Below the pieces are notes generated by a model. The model did not search any database and was not told where the DNA came from. It saw only the letters and a program-made list of their open reading frames with translations. From assembly GCA_963169105.1 (NCBI GenBank), contig OY720642.1, forward strand, positions 75,742,716 to 75,806,715: 64,000 bases of DNA, written 5' to 3'. The position numbers and the translations under genes are program-made. Shown one piece after another: positions 43,857 to 54,170 of the stretch. The stretch is from Ceriagrion tenellum (lineage: Eukaryota; Arthropoda; Insecta; Odonata; Coenagrionidae). The first letter of the stretch is position 1; every line of letters starts with the position of its first letter.

Positions 43857-44559
43857 GTTTTTCGCGAAAAATATGTAGCTGTGTACCCACTGTGGTTGCC
43901 AGGAGCTCCAGTGACCACTGAGCTAAATAGAACATTTTAAGTAAAATCTCAATTTTTATTATGAGGCGATATTCAGTACTGATTTTTATCCTCCATTTCG
44001 CCATCATGTCTATGGGGCCCAGTTTGTCGTAAGAAACGTACATGTATTTTACATACTTTTACCAATATTTAAATTAGTTGCTGGAAATCTTATCAAGTCT
44101 TCATTTTTTACTTTTTGCAAGAGATGAGGCTCACACATAAATTAAAATGAGTCAATTCACAATTCATAAAAATGTCGGGGATTTTTAAATTACGTTTGAG
44201 GAAATAAGTATCTATTGAAAATGAAGCTGAACTTGCTTATTCAAATTATAATCCTGCTGTGCGGTATTGAAAGTTTTTCTACCTGTTGAATAGTTACATA
44301 TTTGTCTCATTTTGGTGAAATTATGGTTGAAATATGACCTTTTGCGTTATTATAGCCTTTTTTAAATTGATGACAGAATTCATCTTCTCTAGCTCAGATA
44401 ATTTTCCGCTTTCATGAGAGAAGCATCATTTTAGTAACAATTTACAACGAAGTGAAACGATTCCGCTATGCATACCTCTAACCTAAAATTATTATAAAAG
44501 GTTACGTCAATATACTTAACGGTATCTATTTTGTGTGATGGCTAAAAAACAATCACTCA
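43857..44559. other. AT-rich gap, nothing recognised
   Basis: No repeat or coding motif recognised. Confidence 0.45.
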
Positions 44560-44725
44560 TTAGTCGTTCAATCCTAAGATTAGTTAACTTAATCCCTCCA
44601 GTCGTCCCTGTCTAGTGCTTGTTTCTTTACTACCTGTAAGTTTTCCTTTTGTAATTTCTCATTACCACTTGCACATATTCATCATTTTCCCTTTTTCCAA
44701 GGGCTTTTCCCTCCGTTTCTAATCT
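44560..44725 (-). mobile_element. LINE group C 3' tail
   Basis: Inverted, it matches 21060-21150: TCATTAGTCGTTCAATCCTA, AGATTAGTTAACTTAATCCC, CTGTCTAGTGCTTGTTTC, TACTACCTG and further degraded words. Only the end of the element is left. Confidence 0.6.
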
Positions 44726-45798
44726 TAAAATAATGTAAATTGCGACAGTGACAAACAATATAGTAGTCCCAGGCGTTGGAGCAAGATCTCTCCAAAAAAC
44801 AAAAGGTCAGCGTTTGTCATGACCGCAACGCAAACCTGAATCTGCCAACTGCGATACGCCTAGTGTATCAGTCCATCAAATCAGTATGGTATGCCTTGTG
44901 TTAGTTTTATTACTAATATGCGTACGCAGCCAAATCTAAAAGCCCCCCGGGAGATCCGGGTTCTAAGTACGGTCAAGTCATATAATGTTTTGTTGACTTT
45001 GAAAACTTAACGCGTCGTTAATGTAAATGGAATTGGGAATCGTAAATGTTACATCACTGACATGCTCTTGCCGATTCCACCATTCCTATGCTATTCACGA
45101 ATCTTCAGTTTCAATTGTTCTCTCCAATTCTTTCTGGCCACGTATATTCTCGCAACTTATGATGGAACCTGCGAAGATTTTGGATATAAGTAGGCATTGT
45201 ACGGATTTCCGCAGCTTTTTCGTTCTTATGTTTCTCATGGCGCATACTTACGAGGTTACTTAAAAATGTACTTGGACTTTCTGACCACTTTTTTATTTAA
45301 ATTTAGTGGCATAGTTGATCTTACATCCTTGCCACCAAGTGGTATGGTCAATAAGGAGTCCTGCCTAGAAATTCTGTCTTTTGTGTGAAGCAAAGCGTAT
45401 AAAATGCTCAAAATTGTAGCGGAAGAACATAGCAAAGGCGCCAAGATTATGCACCATCATTTACGCGAATTGTTGGGCGAAAACAGCAATGTGATAATTT
45501 CTCAGCCTCCGCATCCTTCAAACAAGGCCCTCTATGGCATCTCCCTCTTCCCGAAGATATAAAGAAACCATATAAGGACGACGCGATGTTTTTCTATCGC
45601 GGGAGAGAAATTAAGAGAGAACCACAGAAGATGCTAAATGCCGTACAGTATATCGCGCTTCATGAGTGCTTAGAATACTAAAAGAAGCCCTGACGTAGTT
45701 GTGTTACACATTATAGGGACTACTTCGAAAGGGACAACATAAATTTTGAGAAAAAAAGGTGAGAAGAATGAAAATTCCGTTTTTTATATCAAACCTCG
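44726..45798. other. Gap, nothing recognised
   Basis: The frames at 45027-45263 and 45197-45388 have no identifiable domain. No repeat was seen. Confidence 0.4.
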
Positions 45799-46398
45799 TA
45801 TACAGGGTGTCCCATAAATGTCACGCCACAGTGACACTGGAGCTAGGGCAGCCTAAGAGGAACCGAACCAGCCTAATATGACCTCAGTAAAAGTTGCACG
45901 GTTTTCGAGATATAGCCAAATTAAAGCTTTTTCAAAAATTCACTTTTTTTACATTTCTAGTCTCAGAATTCACTTGAATAGCTCTCAATTTGGCTCTCTG
46001 ATGGGGCTACTGCCACAAATTAACAAACAAAGTACTCTATCCATCCCATTTTTTGAAATGCCGATAAAGTTAGACAGGTATAGCGGCTTTCGCGTTTCTT
46101 TTGTTTGTTCGGACCCCATGACCCCCCCTCCCTCTCGGGACTCTGTTCCAGATAGAAGTCGGCACATGAGTCACAGTCGGAAGATTAAAAGAGCGGCCCT
46201 AATGAGAACGTTAAATTATCCGATTGAATTCTGGGAGTAGAAATGTAAAAAAGTGAAATTTTTGAAAAAGCTTTAATTTGGCAATATCTCGAAATCCGTA
46301 CAGCTTTTACTGAGGTCATATTAGGCTGGTTCGGTTCCTCTTAGGCTGCCCTAGCTCCAGGGTCACTGTGGCGTGACATTTATGGGACACCCTGTATA
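45799..46398. mobile_element. MITE with about 160-bp terminal inverted repeats (ACAGGGTGTCCCA)
   Basis: The left arm (45799-45960) begins TATACAGGGTGTCCCATAAA and the right arm (46240-46398) ends with the inverse. The arms stay highly similar through GTCACGCCACAGTGACACTG, GAGCTAGGGCAGCCTAAGAG, CCAGCCTAATATGACCTCAG and AAGCTTTTTCAAAAATT. The flanking dinucleotide is TA on both sides, consistent with a TA target duplication as in Tc1/mariner-type elements, though the palindromic TATA makes the exact edge ambiguous. No transposase frame is present; the open frame at 45878-46240 crosses an arm and is not a gene. ACAGGGTGTCCCA termini are common in arthropod MITEs. Confidence 0.9.
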
Positions 46399-46837
46399 TC
46401 CTGAATGGTTTTGTCGGAGACTCTACAGAACACGTGGATACCCTTCTCTTGACCTTCCCGGCCGACTGACGAGCCAATCGCCAGCACTCGCTCAAAAAAC
46501 CTTGACTCAATGAGCTCCAATATCTCTTCTTTTAAGTCTCCTTATTGGAGACCCAATCTCTTGACGATTTGAGCTGAATTATTGCCCCCATCCTTCCCTT
46601 CCACTCCCGATCAATCATTTGATTCACTCACCTTATTCTCAGCTGGCGTGCGCACGGAGTCCCATTAATCACTCAAAGTCTTCATCACGCGTCGCCTCCA
46701 TCACCGAGTCTTTCGGTGCGGGTGCCGTTCCCTCGAAAGGGACACTCGCGTTCAATATCTGCGGAGGCTGCAGATTTGTTTCTCACGTCATCATCACCTC
46801 CAAGTTCAATTCTCGCTTCATAAGGGAGAAAGTACGA
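46399..46837. other. Unassigned segment
   Basis: Slightly GC-richer than average; frames at 46619-47020 have no recognised domain. Confidence 0.4.
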
Positions 46838-47000
46838 TCGACTTATTGTTACATTACGACAGCTGACTGTGAAGTTAAGCTACCCGTCGTCCCCTACATT
46901 TCCCCGACGAGCATATTTCCCCATAGATACAGGGAAAAGCTTCAATGGCTGGATACCATTTCTGGATGGATTTCCCATATTTTTTTATTTGTTTCTCGTT
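46838..47000 (+). repeat. Left direct repeat flanking the nested LINE
   Basis: Contains TTACGACAGCTGACTGTGAA, CCCGTCGTCCCCTACATTTC, CGACGAGCATATTTCCCC, ACAGGGAAAAGCTTCAATGG and CTCGTTTAGCACATACAC. The segment at 49578-49760 has the same words in the same order and orientation, with many substitutions and some indels. The family is not recognised. Confidence 0.75.
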
Positions 47001-47284
47001 TAGCACATACACTCGTTTAGCTCTGATATTCTCGTTTGCTCCAGGGTGAATCTTCGACAGTTGAGTCTTTATTGGACACAAACGGCAAATTGGTCACCTG
47101 CAGTATCGACGACAATTTATTAAACCACTACTTGGAAAGTGCATTCACTAAGAATGACGCGATATACAATTTAGACATTCATGACTTTGAAGAGTTTAAA
47201 TGCTTTAAAGAGCCGATGGCTGACATCAAAATTCAACTTGATGGAATAATTAAACAACTGTGTTCGAAATTCAAACATGGCGGT

Positions 47285-47412
47285 TGAATTTTTATTTGAA
47301 GAAATCGTCATGAGAAAAATTCAGCCTGGACCGGGAATCGAACTACGGACCTTTGGTTTGTCGGACCATTGCTCAGATCATTTATCTATCCAGGCTCCCT
47401 AATTCCCATGGC
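47285..47412 (-). mobile_element. tRNA-derived SINE with 74-nt tRNA-like head
   Basis: On the minus strand positions 47396-47323 form a 74-nt tRNA-like unit. Its ends AGCCTGGA and TCCAGGCT pair perfectly (8 bp), AGAT/ATCT can form a D-stem, TGGT/ACCA an anticodon-like stem with the 7-nt loop CCGACAA, and GTTCGATTCCC is a B-box. The T-stem does not pair well and the loop position before the anticodon is C, not T, so it is a tRNA-like SINE head and probably not a working tRNA. A T-rich segment of about 40 bp follows, as in the related copy at 7515-7642. It sits inside the LINE at 47041-49590. Confidence 0.7.
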
Positions 47413-47915
47413 AATTTTTGGTGGATACAAGGCAACTAGATCTTAGGTCCTTGCGGTCCATCATAGATAGCAACGCAAGAGAGAAGAGGACTTCAAAGAA
47501 GCCACAACCAAGAGACAGTATCCTTCACCAGCACATATGCCGGTCAAGTAACAAGTCCCCTGGTCCAGAAGGAATACCTGCAAACGTGCTCAAGTCGTTA
47601 GCGCCACAGATTGCACCATTTTTAGAAATTATATATAACAAATTATTATCCGAAGGCAAGGTGCCCCAAGACTAGAAAATAGCCAACGTCACTCCGATAT
47701 TTAAAAAAGGAAATACAAATGGCCCAGGAAATTATCTGTCTACATCGCTAACATCAATTTTAAGCATTATGCTCGAACACATTGTCGTTAGTAATATTAT
47801 GGCATTCCTGGATAATCGTAACTTCTTACATATCAGTCAGCACGACTTCCATAAGGACAGGTCCTGCGATACACAACTTGCGCTCTTCCTTCATGATATC
47901 CTAAAATCAGGTAAA

Positions 47916-48477
47916 AATTGCCGTGTACAAAAGTGTACTTCTCCCCAGTTTGCTATATGGTAGTGGAACATGGGTATGTCAGGATAGACATAAGAGTAGA
48001 TTAAACGCCGTGGGTATGAGTTATTTGAGGAGTATTTGCGGCAAAAGTTGGATGCATAGGGTCAGGAATGAGTGGGTCATGGATGAATGTGGGTTAAATG
48101 CTCCAGTAATGGACGTGTATGAAAGGAGTATGCTTCGTTGGTTTGGCCATGTTGAGAGAATGGATGAGAGTCAAATATCGAAACAGATATATGAGAGCAG
48201 AATGAATGGTGTGAGAGGTAGAGGTAGGCCGAGAAAGTTGTGGTCGAATGTGGTTGAGGAAATTCGTAGGGGGAGGTATATTAGGAGTTTTAAAAAACAG
48301 GAGGGCGTGTATCAAACAGTGTATGGGGGTAAATGAGGCAAGAGAAGTTTGCAAGGATAGGTCAGTATGGAGGAAATTATTGAAGCAGAGGTAGGTGTAC
48401 AATTATGTATTAATGTGTGAAACATTTTGACTGTGCCTACCCCGAAAGGGAACGGCTTGATGGGTATGTATGTATGT
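47916..48477 (+). mobile_element. 5'-truncated LINE (GTAT-tailed) inserted in family B LINE, 7-bp target duplication
   Basis: The flanks are AGGTAAA at 47909-47915 and 48478-48484, and the insert ends in GGGTATGTATGTATGT, a LINE-type tail. The host LINE reading is interrupted at exactly this point. The insert encodes VYKSVLLPSLLYGSGTWV, LNAVGMSYLRSICGKSWMHR, VRNEWVMDECGL, YERSMLRWFGHVERMDES and GRGRPRKLW, the C-terminal end of an RTE/I-like insect LINE. A slip in the TTTTAAAAAA run near 48290 shifts the frame; the original end (EAREVCKDRSVWRKLLKQR) is still readable in the new frame. The sequence is otherwise intact, so this insertion is younger than its host. Confidence 0.9.
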
Positions 48478-49577
48478 AGGTAAATCGATTAAGCAAGTCG
48501 ACGCGATATTCCTTGATTTTGAAAAGGCATTTGACAAGGCTCCTCACAAAAAACTCATATATAAATGGCAATCATGTGGAGTAAATAGAAAAATAGTGAA
48601 TTGGATAAGTGACTTTCTCACGATGGAAAACAAAAAGTAATTATTTATGGTTCGAGCTCTGATATGGTGGAAGTCACATCCGGTGTTCCTCAAGAAGCGG
48701 CATCGGCCCTATTTTATTCATTATTTATATTAATGACCTAAGTTCTCGAGTTAGCAGTGCATTAAGATAATTTGTAGACGATACAGTTATCTACCGAGAA
48801 ATAAGTGAAGACGTGGACTTAAAAGTTCTGTCTTCTGACCTTAACAACGTTCATGCGTGATGCCAGGAGTGGGGATTAGAATTAAATATCAGCAATCGCA
48901 CGATAGTTCAATTCCTGCGAAAGTCATCACAAAAATGCCATGCCTATACTGTGGGTGGAGTAAATATAAAATCTTCAGATACAGTATAATACCTTGGAAT
49001 TACCGTAAATTCTGATATTACGTGGGGAACACTCACACAAAACATATGCAGCACAGCAATAATGAAACTAGGTTTTTTTTAAGCGTAAAATAGGAAGGTC
49101 CTCGGATGAAAAAGTAAAAGAGAGGCTACTTCGCTCTGGTTAGGACACACTTCGAATACGCACCGAGCATCTGGGACCCTGGTCATAAAAATTCAACAAA
49201 AGAAATTAATATAATACAACTTTCAGAAGAATTAAGGTGGGAGCTCCTAGAGACTCGGAGGCTACACAACAGGCTTGAGAAATTCAGAACTAGTGTGGTT
49301 CAGAGTGACACAGATAATACTATCATGACGCTTCACGACATCTCTAGGTCTGGCAGACGCGATAAAGTAAGAGAGAGATATCGCCGATCAGGTAGGCACA
49401 AAAATTCGTTCTTCCGCGCACAATAATCGACCACAATAAAAACTGAGCTCCACTTAATACACTCCCAGAGTACAATTCACCATTTCATCTCCCAAAAACT
49501 TACATCTTTATACGGCTGGTGACCTTAAACCCACTGCCACGAGCCCATGCGGCGGCTCGCAGGTTAGTATGTAGATG

Positions 49578-49760
49578 TAAATTTACCTTACGACAGCTGA
49601 ATTTGAAACTAAGGTTTCCGTCGTCACTCCATTTCCTCGACGAGCACATTTGCCCTTACAGGGAAAAGCTACCTTGGCTGAATACGTTTTCTTGGCGAAA
49701 ATGTTTTTAAAAATTCTATTATTTATATGATTGCTCCTCGTTTAGCACATACACACAATA
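49578..49760 (+). repeat. Right direct repeat flanking the nested LINE
   Basis: TTACGACAGCTGAATTTGAA, TTTCCGTCGTCACTCCATTT, CCTCGACGAGCACATTTG, ACAGGGAAAAGCTACCTTGG and CTCGTTTAGCACATACAC correspond one for one to words at 46838-47000. Divergence is too high and the length too great for a normal LINE target duplication. Confidence 0.75.
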
Positions 49761-50188
49761 GTAAGTCTTCAAAAATTTCAAAACGAGGGACTTAGGTTCC
49801 CCTTAGGATAACATCCTGTTTGGGGTTAGCCGATTTTTATTTTTCTAACAAAATCACATCAATAAAGAAAATGTCAGAAGTCAGTCACGGTGCCGCAAAT
49901 AACAAATAAATTTTTAAAATATTTGAGTGGATACAAAAATGTAAAAATGGATAATAGATTGATAAAGCGGGAACACAACAGAATCTAATTAGGATCACTG
50001 CAATGTACAGAAATAGTTTTGACAGACAGTTTTATAGGATTATGATAAATAAATATAGTAATATGAACCTTTTGCAGGAATAAAAATCTAAAGTAAATTC
50101 AGTACGAGCAAGCATAACATGCACAATACAAAATTTAATAACGCTAGTATAATCACCCTACCCAAATAAAAGACCTTTACTCATTCCA
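49761..50188. other. AT-rich gap, nothing recognised
   Basis: No recognised motif; may contain eroded upstream parts of the following LINE remnant. Confidence 0.4.
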
Positions 50189-50512
50189 ATGTGTACTTTG
50201 TGCCTATTTTCTTTATTTAAAAATAAAACACCGAAATATATACTTGACCTTTTTTATCCTCCTCCTGAAACTAGAAGTATGCTACCCAGAAGTGACCCAT
50301 CTAGCCTTTATTTACCTGAACCCAGATCCACAATGTTTCACAAATTCTTCGTCGTCAGGTCTACTGTTATATTGAACGCTATGCCCAGTGAGTTAAAAAA
50401 AGTAGTCATCTGCGTTATTTTAAGAATAAATGCTGTAATTTCTTGTTCCACTAATAAGTTCCGTAGATACACTAAAAATGGCAGCATATCTATTTTATTG
50501 TTTGAATGTTGA
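50189..50512 (+). pseudogene. LINE C-terminal remnant
   Basis: The frame reads NKTPKYILDLFYPPPETRSM, DPSSLYLPEPRSTMFHKF and FVVRSTVILNAMPSELKKV. This is the ..P.YL..LF..........L..P..RT......SF.V..V.LWN.LP.EL pattern of LINE C-termini, with N replacing W-N. The frame then continues to 50512 without typical content. No tail is recognised. Confidence 0.6.
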
Positions 50513-50834
50513 AATAATTTTAATAACTCTGTAATAAACGTTTCAATGATTTTGTAACAAATGCTGCTCTTTATTTTGTAATAACTTCATATACGCCACT
50601 ATGAACTAATCTGTTGCTTTTAGAGGTTTTGTACTCAAAGCATTGAAAAATGCTTATTCTTCTGATTCTTCTCCAGTCAAAGAGGAGTGCTTTACTATGG
50701 GCGGTAATACCACTGCTAATTATTTACCATATTGGCACACTTGGTAATCAATCCTCCTCCACTCCCACGTCCTTTGATGCGTGAAAATCCGCAAAAAGTA
50801 CAAATGAACTGAATCTGCTAATGGTAAATTGCGA
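50513..50834. other. AT-rich gap, nothing recognised
   Basis: No repeat or coding motif recognised. Confidence 0.4.
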
Positions 50835-51190
50835 TTTTTTAAAAGAGTACTTGGCAAGTGCGACGATCAAGACAGGGATTGCAGAGGAGATAAGGAAGAT
50901 ACTTATGATAAGGCCGTTATGACAGTTTCGTTAGTGTTACTGACCGCTTACAGCTACTGGGATGGGAATCGCTTTTAGACTGCCGATTAGATATTAGACT
51001 TAATATTTTATGTAGATTCAAAACAAATTTATTTTATGAGGAAGTTATTCGTATCTTACTAACTCCAACATACTACGGTAGATCAGATCATAAAAAAATG
51101 ATTGTGCAATATACAACGCGGAATAGACAGGTTTAAAATGTCGTTTTTCCCGCAATCAATAGGCTACTATAATGGCTGTCAACGAGACTT
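50835..51190 (+). pseudogene. LINE family A C-terminal remnant
   Basis: Frame-broken plus-strand coding corresponds to the C-terminus at 7917-8237. TATGATAAGGCCGTTATGAC matches GRYDK..VT, GATGGGAATCGC matches the ELGWE.L region, and the end reads GIDRFKMSFFPQSIGYYNG, matching DCRTDRFKM..FPRTIRE. Several stops are present. Confidence 0.7.
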
Positions 51191-51345
51191 TGAAGTTTAG
51201 TTTGGAATATATATTAGCTATATTCACGTAGAAAAACGATATTCTCTCTCCCAAGCAAATGCCATACAGGGCGTACTCTCAATTGTTTTACAGCGTCTAA
51301 AAGCAAAAAAAGAGTGCTCTTGAAGACGTCTGGGAAGATTTTTTG
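51191..51345. repeat. Repeat shared with 57405-57505
   Basis: CGTAGAAAAACGATATTCTC, CAATTGTTTTACAGCGTC and GAGTGCTCTTGAAGACGTCT recur at 57405-57505 as CGTAGAAAAACGAAGTACTC, CTATTGTTTAACAGCGCC and ATGCTCTTGAAGACGTCT in the same orientation. Here it follows a family A C-terminus and so may be a variant 3' UTR. Confidence 0.65.
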
Positions 51346-51908
51346 ACAGGCCGTTTAGCGTAAGTATTAGTTGATTTGTTCCCTAATGTTTGTTTCATAA
51401 TCTGCCTCTTTGACCTAACTTCACGTTTTGAAGTCTCCTATATGACTCTTGCATCTAATTTACGTGGTTGTCTAATACATCTCTACAATTAGTTTCATTA
51501 GCTGTATTAAATGCTAATTTTTACGCAAAAATAGGTACATTTTATATTTCTGAGGGCGTGTTACAGTAGGTGCTTGTGTGCCAGTTATAGAATTGAAAGA
51601 TGTTGAAATAAACGAAGAGAAGCGGAAAGACTAAGGATCGCATTCGTGAATCGCTACCTACTAATAATTTTACATGAAAGTGATTTTATGGTATTTTGTT
51701 TAAGATTTAACTGTTATAAAACAAATTGTAATGGCTAATGCGTTTAAAAAAACAGGATTCGCAGATACATTAACTAGTAAGAGATCAGTTTTATAAAACT
51801 GACTCTATTGACACTAAAATATTTCATACAATATTTTGTTGGCAATTTATTTTGTTAATATTCATAAAGTCTACGGATATAGTGCGTTGCAACATAATAT
51901 CCCGCGAA
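51346..51908. other. AT-rich gap, nothing recognised
   Basis: No recognised motif or repeat. Confidence 0.45.
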
Positions 51909-52244
51909 TCAACGTGAAATTTGTGAGATTTGAAATTTTGTAGGTAACCGTACGCGCCACCTCCCGTCAATTCTTCTCACGGCTGTGTATTCAGATCCTT
52001 CGGAGCGTTCTTTCCATCCCAAATCCACCCCACTGCTCGCTTTCCGTGCGTTTGACATACTGTCAACGAGACGGGATAGCTTTCCCAAGACGTGGGATAA
52101 AGAGCATTTCATTTCGTGCCACGGCGAAGCCTTCAGATCCTGTTCACGAACGGGACTGAGTTCGAGAAGCCAAGCATACAAATCTCTCAAAGTTTTTCGT
52201 TTTTGTTTATCAAACACCAGCAGCGGGAGCGTTCCTGCTCCCAA
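51909..52244 (-). CDS. Candidate exon, 111 open codons (unconfirmed)
   Basis: The minus strand is open over 111 codons in a patch clearly richer in GC than its surroundings. The peptide has balanced composition (LLVFDKQKRKTLRDLYAWLL, CSLSHVLGKLSRLVDSMSN, KASSGVDLGWKERSEGSEY, AVRRIDGRWRVRLPT) unlike most chance frames here. The first codon is TTG, so the real start would be upstream or the piece is an internal exon; GAG|GTGGCG near 51955 could be a donor. The opposite strand is also open (51985-52335) with a less protein-like peptide. I do not recognise the family. It may be an exon, a gene fragment, or chance. Confidence 0.3.
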   Translation of the reverse strand: MGAGTLPLLVFDKQKRKTLRDLYAWLLELSPVREQDLKASPWHEMKCSLSHVLGKLSRLVDSMSNARKASSGVDLGWKERSEGSEYTAVRRIDGRWRVRLPTKFQISQISR

Positions 52245-52401
52245 ACTCCACTTTACTTCTAAGTTATTAGTAGTTCAGAATGTGTGTTTTTTACATCCTT
52301 CCCTCACTCCCCAAAAAATATTACCTCCCGCATAGTATCCGTGTTGCGCAAATGGCTCACGTTTTCGGACGTACTCTCCAATTAATTTAAACTTATTTTA
52401 A
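52245..52401. other. Short gap, nothing recognised
   Basis: No recognised content. Confidence 0.4.
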
Positions 52402-52705
52402 TAATGAAGAAGAAAACTTTTCTTTTATCACGCCAATTTATTTTCAGGTACTCCTAGATTTGGACGCAGCGGCGTCATTTTCAGGTACTCTCCGATAGAG
52501 TTTGGACTTTTTCACTATTTTTGCGTTCTTGATGTTCTCAATGGTTTCAAACTCAGCTTTATGAGATCATCAAGGACGCAAGTATAGCGAACAAGACCAA
52601 TCTTTACCGGAAAGTACCTGTAATGACGCTGCTGCATCGAAACTGGGAGTACATGAAAATAAATTGGCCTAATAAAATCAAAGTTTTCTTTTTCATTATT
52701 CATAA
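52402..52705. mobile_element. Foldback with about 90-bp arms, hammerhead-like centre (copy 1)
   Basis: Arms at 52402-52490 and about 52605-52705 are inverted and share ATAATGAA.AAGAAAACTTT, CCAATTTATTTTCA, GTACTCC and GCAGC.GCGTCAT. In inverse orientation the left arm reads GTACCTGAAAATGACGCCGC, TGCGTC, CAAATCTAGGAGTACC. The stem GACGC/GCGTC replaces the GTCGC/GCGAC of the related foldback at 54171-54427, a compensatory change. The loop segment 52491-52604 is unique. The outer right flank ATAATGAACTTCCAC matches that of the second copy. Confidence 0.8.
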
Positions 52706-53559
52706 TGAACTTCCACTAAGTTGACTCTGAAGCCATTGAGAAATTTAGTTCTTTTCTTTAAATCGAATGCCGTTAAACGTCGACTCAAATGACGCTCTAC
52801 CACGTATTCTTATAATGCTTTCTCACCTGAAATTGGTATCGATTAAACAATATTCTTGTATTTTTATTTACAATTGGCTTCTGAGCTTATTAAATCGTAG
52901 TTTTTTCTATAAATAAGCGGTTAAACTCTTGTCAGACTAGAATTGTAAACTACCGAAAAAAAATCAAATTTTAAATATTCGTACGTAAGGTTGATGAAAA
53001 TGGACAATTTTGTGGAAGGAAGTAGTTAAATGCGGGGAATCTCTTCAGTTCTTTAATGATAAAAACAAGCAAAAGGAAAGTTGTAACAGAATCTGTGATT
53101 TGAAATTCCAGTTTTCTACCGAAATTCATTTTTATATCATCGAAAAATGATTAGGGTTTCTTTAGTAGAGTGTATAGTCCACATGTCAGGTTTTACTTAG
53201 TAGGTCCTTGTCCTTTAAATTTTATGTATCTTGGATATACCAGATCTATTGTTTGCGGGGAAAGGAAACTTCTGTAAGGTATTAGGATGAGGTAAAGAAG
53301 GTGTTTGAAGTGATTGATGAGTGGCGAAGGGTTGCAGAATGCTGTGGCAGAGGGGTTTGCTGTTGAGTAAGCAGGATTGGGAAGACAGGAAATCCGCTTG
53401 ACGGGTTGAAAAGAGGCAGGACAGGAAAAATATCGCGTTAGAACATAAATCTCACTGCATGTTAAAATTATTACGAATGAAACGTACCGTATTTAAACCT
53501 ACTTTAACCAGTATAACACCTGATAAATAAAAAAATATTAGTAATTTCATGAATACATA
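52706..53559. other. AT-rich gap, nothing recognised
   Basis: Purine-rich patch at 53280-53440, possibly eroded LINE sequence, without a clear motif. Confidence 0.4.
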
Positions 53560-53660
53560 TATTGTTCTCGGGTTTTGATCCAAGTAAGAAATTTGACTGC
53601 TGCAAACGTTTCGACGGAGTACTCCTCCATCGTCTTCAGAGCAATGATTCCCAGGACATT
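53560..53660 (-). other. Hammerhead-like motif with 7-bp hairpin (solo copy)
   Basis: On the minus strand CTGAAGA is followed by C, a stem GATGGAG/CTCCGTC (7 bp with one G.U pair, loop GAGTA) and GAAACGTTTGCAG. The left arm of 11500-11762 has the same layout and words (CTGAAGACGACGGA...GAAACGTT). The motif order is that of a hammerhead core, with one extra base before the stem. No paired inverted arm was found. Confidence 0.45.
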
Positions 53661-54170
53661 CTGCCTACGCTTACATAGCTGTCAAATCGTAGGGGGCATG
53701 GTTGTCCTATTTTTTCCGTTATTTTTTGAATTAACGGTTTCCCTTCCAAGCTTAGGATGTACTCAGAGACCCAATTTAAGGCGTTATTTCCCAGCCTGAT
53801 TTCAATGCCATTTTTAGCCCCACTCTATCCTCCGTGTAAGATAATGTATGATTTTCCCTACCCTCTACATATCGGAGTAAGTTACATAGGGTCTTACGTA
53901 AGACGATAGGTATTTGAATATTCTCTTCGTTATATGCTCCCTTTGGTTGTGCATGGAGGTAATGTAGCTAGCCAGTCAGGTGACAGAATAGGAGCATTGA
54001 TGTAGCGGTGAGATTACGGAAAGTACGCCATGAACGAGCGGATGCTTCAGGTTACTTCTAAATTTCATTCGGAAACGATACTATGTTTCAAGACGGACTC
54101 TTTCTAAATGAAAAAATCTTACGTAAATTAGTTCCAGACCCTCTGTCCTCCTACGTAAGATAAAATTAGA
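53661..54170. other. Gap, nothing recognised
   Basis: No recognised motif or repeat. Confidence 0.4.

Larger units (their letters stand above)
47041..49590 (+). mobile_element. Non-LTR retrotransposon (family B), long but broken, carrying two insertions
   Basis: In order on the plus strand: the linker before RT (47041-47285, LLDTNGKLVTCSIDDNLLNH with YLESAFT); a SINE insertion (about 47285-47412); RT N-terminal region (47468-47905, KSPGPEGIPANVLKSLAP, VPQD then stop, VTPIFKKGN); a second LINE (47916-48477); RT motif A (QVDAIFLDFEKAFDKAPHKK); a damaged active-site box FVDD at 48771-48782 in place of YADD; SSDLNNVHA and WGLELNIS; the C-terminal VRTHFEYAPSIWDPG region near 49140-49190; and a 3' UTR ending at GTATGTAGATGTAAA near 49590. 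Stops and frameshifts are frequent. It is the longest family B copy here but starts after the endonuclease. Confidence 0.9.

Noticed and set aside
45878..46240. 120-codon open frame inside the MITE
   Set aside because: It begins in the terminal repeat and runs through the element's centre; no domain and no independent support.
46838..49760. Reading the flanking direct repeats as LTRs of a retrovirus-like element
   Set aside because: The interior is a CR1/Jockey-type LINE with no gag, protease or integrase, there are no TG...CA ends, and the repeats are strongly diverged.
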